Positions 7,303-14,022 of a DNA stretch of 27,681 bases are shown here, piece by piece. Source of the DNA: Bacteroidota bacterium (lineage in GTDB: Bacteria > Bacteroidota > Bacteroidia > Cytophagales > Cyclobacteriaceae); contig JAEZBX010000039.1 in assembly GCA_023412765.1 (NCBI GenBank), positions 1-27,681 on the forward strand, given 5' to 3'. Numbering within the stretch: position 1 is the stretch's first letter; each line of letters opens with the position of its first letter. The translations under genes were made by a program, and so were the position numbers. A model generated the notes under the pieces. That model was not told the origin of the DNA. It saw only the letters and a list, made by a program, of their open reading frames with translations, and did no database searches.

Positions 7303-8889
7303 CTACCTCCCATCATCCGCGTAGTCAACAAACCCTTTCTTGATATCCCGGTCGCTAACTTTATTGGTGTTCTTTGAATAGGCGTCCAACTCAAGCAAAA
7401 CAATTCGCTGATCGTTCAGAACCGCGCGGAATTTCTCGATGTCTTTTTCAAAATCGTAAGTTCTTCGCGCGGACTTCAAAGCATATTTTCTTGCAAACTC
7501 ATCGCCGTGCGACTGTACCCGGTTCCGGATATCTATGCCGATCTTAATCTTCTCCAGAATGTTTTCCTTCGATCGGCCGATCACTTCTGTAGCTTCGAGG
7601 GTTCCAAGCGTCAATACTGTAGTACCACCAATCCCGGAAACGATCTTGGTTTCATCACCTGTTGTGAACGCAGGAGTAAATCCTGTAACAGCACCCAGTG
7701 AAGCATTGACAATTGATCTGTTCTTCTTTCCCTTTTTTGCTTTCTTATAATCGTGATTCAATGTCTTCTGATTCACGTCCAGCTGCTCAATCAACAGAAT
7801 CGCCTCCACTAAGTTGGTCCGGTATTTTTGAAACTGTAATGCATCCTTCTTCACGAGGTTCTCAGTATCCGCCACTTTTATTTTAATTGTCTTCTCTGTG
7901 CGGTTATTGGATTTGTCAAGTGCAAAAAATGTTAGCTCTGCCGTTATAGCTGTCTGCGTATCGTCAACAAATTCGTAACCTGGCATCCAGATAAATTCAT
8001 ATTGGAGATGCGTGTTTTCCTTCAAAGCTGTTGTTGCAATACGTACATCTGATGGAATAAACCCTATGCTGCGCACATTGTCATCACCATTAGGATCAGA
8101 GGTATAAATTTTCAGGTTGATTGTTTCGTCCTCTTTGATCAGAAACATAGAATCTCCAGGCACAATCAAGATTTCGGGAGGAAGATCTTGCTGCGTTTGC
8201 GCCACCCTGATTCTGCCAGTAACCTCTGCCTTGTCAGGCTGGTCCTGAACAATAAATTCGATAATCTGGTGATTATCCTTTAAGCGGGAAAACTGCAATC
8301 TTGATGGCGTCCACGTGAATTGACCATTCGAAGATAAATTTGCTCCTTCCGGCATCTGAGAAGGGATGGCTTTGAAGACCAGCGGGTCGCCATCAGCGTC
8401 GTAGACATATTCCGGTGGGATCTGAAAAGTATTCTGACTAGCCTGCTTAACGTAAAAGACCGGCAGTTCCTCGACATGAGGGGGACGATTTACGTGGGTT
8501 ACTGTAAAATTTACTGCTTGCTTTTCGCGTGATCCATTTTTCATTTCCGCCTGGAATATCACCGTAAATTCCTTGGTCTTCTCAACTCTGTCAACCAGAT
8601 CGAACGAAGGCTGCCAATAGAAATTTCCCAGGGAGTCGAACTGGATATTCAAGGCTTTGTCTCCTTCAAGAGAGAAGAAAGCGCTGTCGCCATGTGTACT
8701 CCGAACCTGGAATGAGATAACCTGTCCCTCCGGTAGCACGTTCCAACCAATACTATCAGGTAAAATAAAAGATGAATCGTGCTGGCCATAGAGAATGCAA
8801 CTGACCTGCATGAGTAAAGCAAGAATAAAGTACTTCACGGTTCTATTTAAGGTAAAACGTAAATTTAACAGTTCCAATTTTCTTATCAT
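7303..8889 (-). CDS. Secreted cadherin/Ig-like repeat protein
   Basis: The product (528 residues from ATG 8889) has a signal peptide core FILALLMQVSCILYGQ. GTG at 8838 would place that signal peptide at the very N-terminus and leave a 49-base gap to the divergent gene, so the start is uncertain. The middle part contains two or three Ig/cadherin-like beta domains; YVYDADGDPLVFKAIP followed by a FTWTPS strand is typical of dystroglycan-type cadherin-like domains, and YTSDPNGDDN marks the next. The C-terminal ~170 residues are helical with a Gly/Thr-rich hydrophobic patch (GIGGTTVLTLGTLEATEVIG) and charged helices. Binding to cell-surface or matrix partners is the family role; the ligand is unknown. 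No T9SS tail is evident. Confidence 0.72.
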   Translation of the reverse strand: MIRKLELLNLRFTLNRTVKYFILALLMQVSCILYGQHDSSFILPDSIGWNVLPEGQVISFQVRSTHGDSAFFSLEGDKALNIQFDSLGNFYWQPSFDLVDRVEKTKEFTVIFQAEMKNGSREKQAVNFTVTHVNRPPHVEELPVFYVKQASQNTFQIPPEYVYDADGDPLVFKAIPSQMPEGANLSSNGQFTWTPSRLQFSRLKDNHQIIEFIVQDQPDKAEVTGRIRVAQTQQDLPPEILIVPGDSMFLIKEDETINLKIYTSDPNGDDNVRSIGFIPSDVRIATTALKENTHLQYEFIWMPGYEFVDDTQTAITAELTFFALDKSNNRTEKTIKIKVADTENLVKKDALQFQKYRTNLVEAILLIEQLDVNQKTLNHDYKKAKKGKKNRSIVNASLGAVTGFTPAFTTGDETKIVSGIGGTTVLTLGTLEATEVIGRSKENILEKIKIGIDIRNRVQSHGDEFARKYALKSARRTYDFEKDIEKFRAVLNDQRIVLLELDAYSKNTNKVSDRDIKKGFVDYADDGR

Positions 8890-9238
8890 GCCATTGAACA
8901 AAAAGAAGAGCGATCGGGCGAATTTTTTTAACGATGTATATGACGTCGTCAAGCTCATACCAAAGGGACGGGTTACCAGCTATGGTGCTATTGCTAATTT
9001 CTTAGGTGTAAAATCAAGCGCACGAATGGTAGGTTGGGCCATGTTCGGTTGCCCAAAAAAAATTCCTGCACATCGCGTCGTTAACAGCGCCGGACTACTA
9101 ACTGGAAAACACCACTTTGACACGCCACACACCATGGAAACTCGACTTAAGAACGAAGGCATTTCCGTTATTAACGACAAGATCCAGAATTTTCGTACAG
9201 TTTTTTGGGATCCGGCGAAGGAACTACAAATAAAATAA
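8888..9238 (+). CDS. Alkyltransferase-like (ATL) DNA-repair protein, Cys to Ala
   Basis: The 116-residue protein is the DNA-binding half of an O6-alkylguanine alkyltransferase: helix-turn-helix GRVTSYGAIANFLG (27-40), the Arg-finger region SSARMVGWAM (43-52) and the active-site loop IPAHRV (59-64). In true MGMT enzymes the loop is PCHRV; here Ala61 replaces the catalytic Cys, so it cannot accept alkyl groups. Such ATL proteins bind O6-alkylguanine, flip it out and recruit nucleotide excision repair; some bacterial ATLs have Trp or Ala at this place. ATG 8888 gives the normal family length; an upstream in-frame ATG (8795) would run through the divergent gene. The two starts overlap or lie very close. 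Confidence 0.88.
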   Translation: MPLNKKKSDRANFFNDVYDVVKLIPKGRVTSYGAIANFLGVKSSARMVGWAMFGCPKKIPAHRVVNSAGLLTGKHHFDTPHTMETRLKNEGISVINDKIQNFRTVFWDPAKELQIK

Positions 9239-9365
9239 GACCAATCCAGGAAAAGTTCCTCCCAAATTGAATCTTAACAAAAGTCAAGAGCGCCAATAGG
9301 ATATCTTTTTCGCTGCCAAAATAAAATGGCACAGTGTTCGCTTTTAAGAGAGCAAAGACCTCTAA

Positions 9366-9665
9366 ATGAAAAGCACGATACGAATAACGTTGGTGGCTCT
9401 GCTCTTGACTTCTGCGATAATCTCAAACGCTGAAGCGATTGATCCAGGCCCGTCGAAATACAAAGATCTTTTCACGTTGAAAGCCGACAAGGATTTGATC
9501 GGAGCCCAGGTGGAAATCTATAATTCGAGTGGCGAATTGATCACAACTAACAGCCTCCAAAAGAGAAAAATGATCATAGACTTTGGAGAAGCGGTATTCG
9601 GAACTTATACCATCCGTATTGTGAAAGGGGATGAGGAGAAAGAGTTCAAATATGTAAAAAAATAA
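9366..9665 (+). CDS. Small secreted beta-domain protein, T9SS-tail-like
   Basis: A 99-residue protein with a clear signal peptide (residues 1-24, ending SNAEA). The mature part is a single beta-rich unit: LIGAQVEIYNSSGELITT, then IDFGEAVFGTYTIRIVKGDE and a terminal EFKYVKK. This resembles the C-terminal Por-secretion/T9SS sorting domain, here standing alone without a cargo domain. Stand-alone forms are common in Bacteroidota and have no settled function. A hairpin terminator follows 50 bases later. The 127-base gap upstream contains only a weak TGCCA/TGGCA inverted repeat (9314-9331). Confidence 0.7.
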   Translation: MKSTIRITLVALLLTSAIISNAEAIDPGPSKYKDLFTLKADKDLIGAQVEIYNSSGELITTNSLQKRKMIIDFGEAVFGTYTIRIVKGDEEKEFKYVKK

Positions 9666-9716
9666 CAGGCAGTTTTAATGCCTTAAAGATAGCGGGGTTG
9701 GTTTTAATCGGGTTTA

Positions 9717-9743
9717 GGTCGCCATCGGCGACCTTTTCCTTTT
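9717..9743 (+). terminator. Rho-independent terminator
   Basis: GGTCGCC (9717-9723), loop ATC and GGCGACC (9727-9733) form a perfect 7-bp stem followed by TTTTCCTTTTT. It ends the small secreted gene; no matching T-tract exists on the minus strand, so it does not serve the convergent symporter gene. Confidence 0.8.
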
Positions 9744-11206
9744 TAAGCGCTTTTCTGTTTCGCCGAAGGGCTCGTTGATATCAGCCATAATCCTATGAAA
9801 GTTATGATCCCGTTTACGATCAGGATCTCAATGCTAAAGACATAGCCGTTAAAAAGAGTTGCTGCATTCAAACTCAGCAGATAAGAAAGGATTGGCGAAA
9901 TGACACAGACCACGGGCACGAGCTTATCTCTGACAATTCGTTTTGTTATTACGCCAAACGAAAACAAACCGAGCAGCGGTCCATAGGTATATCCGGCAAT
10001 GTTCAGAACAGCATCTATTACTGAACGCTCATTAATCTCTTTGAAAATTACGATGATGAGTAAGAACAGTAGTGAAAAACCAATGTGTACAATAAATTTT
10101 TGGCGACTCCGTACTTCTTCGGTCTTTTCTTTAAAATTTAAAAAATCAATACAGAACGAAGTGGTTAATCCAGCGAGCGCAGAATCGGCGCTCGCATAAG
10201 ACGATGCCGTAATACCTAAAAGGAAAAAAATGCCGACTGCAAGTCCAAGCTCGTTAAAAGCCAGGCGTGGGAATAGCTCATCCGTTGCGTCGGGTATTGC
10301 AAGTCCGTGCGCATCGGAGTACAGGTAAAGCAACGCACCCAATACAAGGAACAGCAGGTTCACAAAAGCAGTGATGAGGCTGAACCAAAACATGTTCTTC
10401 TGTGCATCGCCTAAAGTTTTACATGTGAGATTTTTTTGCATGATCTCCTGGTCCATTCCCGTCATCGTGATGGCGATGAAGGCACCTCCAAGAAATTGCT
10501 TCCAGAAATACATCGGGGAATTAACATCGTCGAAGTAAAACATTTTGGAATACTTGCTTCCTTCAATAGCAGAAACCATCTCCCCCCAACTCATTCCAAG
10601 TTGATTGCTTATTTGCCAAACAGTAATTATTAATGCTGATACAAGGAAGAATGTCTGGAATGTATCTGTCCATACAATGGTCTTGATTCCTCCTCTGAAA
10701 GTATAGATCCAAATCAGACCGATAGTTGTAGCTACAGTAACAAAGAATGGCACGTTCCAGGCATCGAACAAAAATAGCTGAAGCACAGTAGCTGCCAGGT
10801 AGAGGCGAAGTGATGATCCTATTGTGCGCGATATAAGAAAAAAGAAAGCTCCGGTCTTGTATGACCAAAAGCTAAACCGATGCTCTAAATAGGTATAAAT
10901 CGACACTAGATTCAGTCGATAGTACAACGGCATTAGTACTCCGACGATGACCCAATATCCAATAACATATCCCAGCACCACCTGGAAATATCCAAATCCA
11001 ATTTTCCCGACGTTTCCAGGAACGGAAATAAATGTAAGCCCCGACAGAGAAGCGCCAATCATTCCGAATGCGACTAAAAACCACGGGGATTGCCTGTTGC
11101 CAGTAAAAAAAGTTGTCGTATCCGCCCCTCTCGACGTCAATACCGAGATGAGGATCAGCATTGCGAAGTATCCTATTAAAATAGTTATAACCAGAGCAGG
11201 CGACAT
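9743..11206 (-). CDS. Sodium:solute symporter (SSS family)
   Basis: The 487-residue inner-membrane protein shows about 13 hydrophobic helices and the solute:sodium symporter pattern: an N-terminal helix followed by the TTTFFTGNRQSPWFLVAFGM loop, GASLSGLTFISVPG in the broken second helix (the Na+ site region), RTIGSSLRLYLAA, and SSYASADSALAGLTTSFCID near residue 330-350, which corresponds to the conserved helix-8 Ser/Thr Na+ ligands. The family imports sugars, amino acids, sialic acid, vitamins or iodide with Na+; the substrate cannot be read here. Length is typical for short SSS members without a signalling domain. It stands alone and diverges from clpS. Confidence 0.9.
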   Translation of the reverse strand: MSPALVITILIGYFAMLILISVLTSRGADTTTFFTGNRQSPWFLVAFGMIGASLSGLTFISVPGNVGKIGFGYFQVVLGYVIGYWVIVGVLMPLYYRLNLVSIYTYLEHRFSFWSYKTGAFFFLISRTIGSSLRLYLAATVLQLFLFDAWNVPFFVTVATTIGLIWIYTFRGGIKTIVWTDTFQTFFLVSALIITVWQISNQLGMSWGEMVSAIEGSKYSKMFYFDDVNSPMYFWKQFLGGAFIAITMTGMDQEIMQKNLTCKTLGDAQKNMFWFSLITAFVNLLFLVLGALLYLYSDAHGLAIPDATDELFPRLAFNELGLAVGIFFLLGITASSYASADSALAGLTTSFCIDFLNFKEKTEEVRSRQKFIVHIGFSLLFLLIIVIFKEINERSVIDAVLNIAGYTYGPLLGLFSFGVITKRIVRDKLVPVVCVISPILSYLLSLNAATLFNGYVFSIEILIVNGIITFIGLWLISTSPSAKQKSA

Positions 11207-11276
11207 GTGTTTTTATTTTTGACGGGGCAAACAATGAGGAATTAACTTAAAATCCAAATGGTTCTGGTTTTGTCGC

Positions 11277-11307
11277 TTCGCTGAAAACGCGAAATTGCGT
11301 AACTTTG
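11277..11307 (+). promoter_or_regulatory. Candidate Bacteroidota promoter of clpS-recR
   Basis: TTCG (11277-11280), 19 bases, then TAACTTTG (11300-11307), a perfect TAnnTTTG -7 box, ending 19 bases before the clpS ATG. The 13 bases ATTGCGTAACTTT recur before the histidine-kinase gene at 15342-15354. Confidence 0.55.
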
Positions 11308-11326
11308 GGGTTTAAATTCTGTCGAT

Positions 11327-11608
11327 ATGAAACCGGATTATCAGGAAGACGAATCAGTGGAAGTATTGGATGCCGTAGAGACGACAGACTTAATGGATCT
11401 TGTGGTGTTTAATGACGACGTAAACACGTTCGAGCACGTCACCCGCACCTTGATCAAAGTATGTCAGCACACTCCGGAGCAAGCAGAGCAATGTACGCTC
11501 ATCATCCACTATAAAGGGAAATGCCAGGTGAAGAATGGTACGTTCGATTTTCTGCGGCCGATGCGCGAAGCTATTTGCGAAGCCGGCATCGATGCCCGCA
11601 TTCTCTAA
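11327..11608 (+). CDS. clpS: ATP-dependent Clp protease adaptor ClpS
   Basis: The 93-residue protein is a ClpS adaptor. After an acidic N-terminal tail of about 24 residues comes the core LVVFNDDVNTFEHVTRTLIK, containing the Asn-Asp-Asp motif that binds the alpha-amino group of N-degrons, followed by the helix HTPEQAEQCTLIIHYKGK and the terminal strand DARIL. ClpS delivers N-end-rule substrates to ClpAP-type proteases in the cytoplasm. In this form the lid and pocket residues follow the Bacteroidota version of the family. recR follows after 18 bases, so the two genes are probably co-transcribed from the promoter at 11277-11307. Confidence 0.92.
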   Translation: MKPDYQEDESVEVLDAVETTDLMDLVVFNDDVNTFEHVTRTLIKVCQHTPEQAEQCTLIIHYKGKCQVKNGTFDFLRPMREAICEAGIDARIL

Positions 11609-11626
11609 ACCTTTTTCCCGGGAACC

Positions 11627-12232
11627 GTGGATTATCCCTCCAAACTAATTGAAGACGCTGTCAACCAGGTCGCAAAACTTCCGGGCATTGGAAAGAAAAC
11701 GGCGTTGCGGCTTGTCCTGCATCTCATAAAAAATAAGGAAGAAAACACATTTGAGCTCACCGACGCTTTGAACAAGCTTCGGTCGAGCATAATGTTTTGT
11801 TCCCATTGCCATAATATTGCCGACACCGAGTGCTGCTCTATTTGTGCCAGTCATAAACGCGATCGACGAATCCTTTGCGTTGTTGAGGATGCAAAGGATG
11901 TAATGGCAATTGAAAACACCTCGCAGTACAATGGTTTGTACCACGTGATCGGTGGCGTCATTTCCCCTATCAATGGCATCGGTCCTTCAGATCTGAAAAT
12001 TGAGTCGCTTGTAACCCGTCTGACAGGTGAATCGGAGGTCAAAGAAGTTATCCTTGCATTGAGCCCTACCATGGAAGGCGACACCACTGCCTTTTATATC
12101 AACAAAAGAATAAAAGACCTCACTGGTAAGATCACCGTCATTGCACGCGGCGTTCCTGTCGGCGGTGACCTGGAATATGCTGATGAGATTACTTTGGGGA
12201 GGAGCATCCTGGGCCGGACTCTTTTTGGGTAA
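11627..12232 (+). CDS. recR: Recombination mediator RecR
   Basis: The 201-residue protein has the complete RecR layout: helix-hairpin-helix KLPGIGKKTALRL (17-29), a zinc finger with Cys58, Cys61, Cys70 and Cys73, a Toprim domain starting at ILCVVEDAKDVMAIE, and the C-terminal GVPVGGDLEYADEITLGRSI motif. RecR works with RecO (and RecF) to load RecA on SSB-coated DNA in gap repair. Translation starts at GTG 11627; no in-frame ATG fits the family start. An extra Cys69 beside the fourth ligand pair is unusual but harmless. It is followed by a hairpin and an intergenic repeat island. Confidence 0.95.
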   Translation: MDYPSKLIEDAVNQVAKLPGIGKKTALRLVLHLIKNKEENTFELTDALNKLRSSIMFCSHCHNIADTECCSICASHKRDRRILCVVEDAKDVMAIENTSQYNGLYHVIGGVISPINGIGPSDLKIESLVTRLTGESEVKEVILALSPTMEGDTTAFYINKRIKDLTGKITVIARGVPVGGDLEYADEITLGRSILGRTLFG

Positions 12233-12246
12233 ACCCCTGCGGGGTT
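12232..12246 (+). repeat. Small GC hairpin on the recR stop codon
   Basis: AACCCC (12232-12237), TGC and GGGGTT (12241-12246) form a perfect 6-bp stem that begins on the last base of the stop codon. No T-run follows, so it may be a 3' stabilising hairpin or repeat rather than a terminator. Confidence 0.45.
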
Positions 12247-12251
12247 GGAGG

Positions 12252-12414
12252 TATAGGGTATAGGGTATAGGGTATAGGGTATAGGGTATAAGGGTTAAAG
12301 ATTCTGCTAAATAGATCTTAAGGGGAATAGGGAATATGGAATAAGGGATAGGGTCGGACTTCCCTATGCCTACTCCTTATACCCTTCTACCTTTATACCT
12401 TATACCTTATACCT
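12252..12414. repeat. Heptanucleotide repeat island with opposing arms
   Basis: Five perfect TATAGGG units (12252-12286) and a degenerate sixth (to 12294) are followed by GGGGAAT, AGGGAAT, ATGGAAT, AAGGGAT (12322-12349). Further right the complementary strand sense appears as a run ending in three perfect TATACCT units (12394-12414). The left array has five G-triplets separated by TATA, which meets the simple G-quadruplex pattern. The two arms could form a long imperfect hairpin. No gene is seen between recR and the aminotransferase (12233-12493). Confidence 0.8.
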
Positions 12415-12493
12415 GTCATCCATCCAATTAATCCCTCCAACACTACCAACTTCGGCAATAAATCATTTTCTTTGGCCCGTTTTTAACACAACC

Positions 12494-13690
12494 ATGAATA
12501 AACTATCAAACCGAATCGAAGCAATTGAAGAATCGGCAACGTTGGCGATGGCAGCCAAAGCCCGTGAATTCAAAACCAGAGGCATTGACGTAATTGGATT
12601 AAGCCTTGGCGAACCTGATTTTAAAACCCCTGCTCACATTTGTGAGGCAGCTAAGCAGGCTATCGATGAAGGAAAATATTTTGCATATCCTCCTGTGGCG
12701 GGATATCAGGATCTTCGCGAAGCACTGGCTGCGAAGTATCAGAAGGAAAACAAGGTACCCTATAAAGCAGAAAACATTGTCGTTTCTAATGGTGCAAAAC
12801 AGTCCATAGCTAACGCAATGCTCGCACTGATCAACGCCGGCGACGAAGTAGTAGTGTTCTCACCTTACTGGGTGAGCTATGATGCGTTGGTCCGTTTGGC
12901 TGAAGGTGTACCCGTTATGATAAAAGGTGGAATCGAAAATGATTTCAAAGTAACTGCGGAACAGCTTGAAAAAGCGATCACGAAAAAAACGAAAGCGATA
13001 ATTTTTTCTTCACCTTGCAATCCAACAGGCTCTGTCTTTTCCAGGAAAGAATTACAGGAAATCGCGGATGTAGTATTAAAACATCCGAACCTGCTTGTCA
13101 TCGCTGACGAGATCTACGAACATATCAATTTTACAGGCGAACAGGTTAGCATCGCTTCCTTCCCTGGCATGTTGGAACGCACGATCACTGTTAACGGCTT
13201 TGCAAAAGGCTTCGCGATGACAGGTTGGCGCGTCGGCTACATTGCTGCGCCCAAATGGATTGCAGATGGTTGTAACAAGGTGCAAGGTCAGGTAACTTCT
13301 GCAAATTGTTCTATCGCTCAACGCGCTGCCCTCGCAGCAATCACCGGCGACATTACTCCCACCAATAAAATGGTTGAAGAATATCGCAACCGCAGAGAGA
13401 TTGTATACAATCTGCTCAAGGAAATACCAGGTGTAAAAGCAAATTACCCTGAAGGTGCATTCTACTTCTTCCCTGATGTAAGCGCATATTTTGGAAAGTC
13501 GGATGGAAATTTCACTATCAAAAACGGTGATGACTTCTGTTTTTACATGTTGGAAAAGGCCCACGTATCACTCGTTCCAGGCGGAGCATTTGGTGAAGAA
13601 AAATGTGTTAGACTTTCTTATGCAGCATCCGAAAAGAATTTGATAGAAGCGCTTGCGCGGATCAAAGAGAAGCTTTCGCTCTTAAAGTAA
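12494..13690 (+). CDS. PLP-dependent class I aminotransferase (aspartate aminotransferase type)
   Basis: The 398-residue cytoplasmic protein matches the class I fold-type I aminotransferases, closest by motif to aspartate aminotransferase subgroup Ib. Visible sites are GLSLGEPDF (35-43), NGAKQSI (99-105) in the phosphate-binding region, NPTG (176-179), ADEIYE (204-209) with Asp205 and Tyr208, the PLP Schiff-base Lys238 in NGFAKGFAMTGWRVGY, and a C-terminal CVRLSYA carrying the substrate-carboxylate Arg. Members transfer the amino group of aspartate (or related acids) to 2-oxoglutarate. The residue before the lysine is Ala, where Ser is usual. It stands alone between two repeat-rich gaps. Specificity for aspartate over other amino acids is inferred. 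Confidence 0.88.
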   Translation: MNKLSNRIEAIEESATLAMAAKAREFKTRGIDVIGLSLGEPDFKTPAHICEAAKQAIDEGKYFAYPPVAGYQDLREALAAKYQKENKVPYKAENIVVSNGAKQSIANAMLALINAGDEVVVFSPYWVSYDALVRLAEGVPVMIKGGIENDFKVTAEQLEKAITKKTKAIIFSSPCNPTGSVFSRKELQEIADVVLKHPNLLVIADEIYEHINFTGEQVSIASFPGMLERTITVNGFAKGFAMTGWRVGYIAAPKWIADGCNKVQGQVTSANCSIAQRAALAAITGDITPTNKMVEEYRNRREIVYNLLKEIPGVKANYPEGAFYFFPDVSAYFGKSDGNFTIKNGDDFCFYMLEKAHVSLVPGGAFGEEKCVRLSYAASEKNLIEALARIKEKLSLLK

Positions 13691-13744
13691 TTGGTGCGCT
13701 ATGAAAGGGCCGGGTCGCTAATGTCATCCGTCACTCTCAAATAG

Positions 13745-13779
13745 GTAATCAGTAAAAGGTGATCGGTGGTCGGTCGGCT
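13745..13779. repeat. Degenerate period-7 repeat (GTnnTCG type)
   Basis: The stretch divides into heptads GTAATCA, GTAAAAG, GTGATCG, GTGGTCG, GTCGGCT. A related inverse set (GTCATCC, GTCACTC) lies just upstream, so a weak hairpin is possible. It is part of the 327-base gap between the aminotransferase and the next gene, which holds no gene. Confidence 0.5.
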
Positions 13780-13810
13780 CGATAAGATTGTGCTGCAGCA
13801 TAGTATGAAA

Positions 13811-13857
13811 AACCCAGGGCTGAAGTCCTGGTATTGCTTCGGCCCTTTCAGGGCCGT
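13811..13857. repeat. REP-like double hairpin
   Basis: Two adjacent hairpins: CCAGGGCT/AGTCCTGG (13814-13831, loop GA, one G-T pair) and the perfect GGCCCT-TTC-AGGGCC (13841-13855). The CAGGGCTGAAGTCCTG and GGCCCTTTCAGGGCC cores resemble extragenic palindromes I recall from several bacterial phyla. The element may extend to about 13925 through a GC-rich stretch. Small frames crossing it are not genes. Confidence 0.65.
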
Positions 13858-13941
13858 TAGTTTTCTGGAACCAATAATTTCTAAAAGCACACCCTGGCGT
13901 TTTGCAACCGCCGAAGCGCCTCGCGTAGGAGGTTTGCTTTC

Positions 13942-14022
13942 TGCGTTTTGCATTTTGCAATGGAATGTGCGCTATAGGTTCAAGCTGCAACCTCAGCTGT
14001 TGGCTGATAGCTGTCAGCTAAT
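13942..14022. repeat. Two more degenerate heptad runs
   Basis: TGCGTTT, TGCATTT, TGCAATG (13942-13962) and AGCTGTT, GGCTGAT, AGCTGTC, AGCTAAT (13995-14022) both advance in steps of seven. The second run reaches into the stop codon (14020-14018) of the minus-strand gene. Confidence 0.5.

Noticed and set aside
10563..11234. Minus-strand frames of 101 and 120 codons
   Set aside because: Both lie inside the SSS symporter gene in another frame and have the skewed composition of shadows.
12252..12294. CRISPR array
   Set aside because: The units are 7 bases with no spacers and no cas genes nearby.
13699..13990. Minus-strand frames of 84 and 88 codons
   Set aside because: They cross the REP-like hairpins and heptad repeats, show no family pattern and exist in two frames at once.
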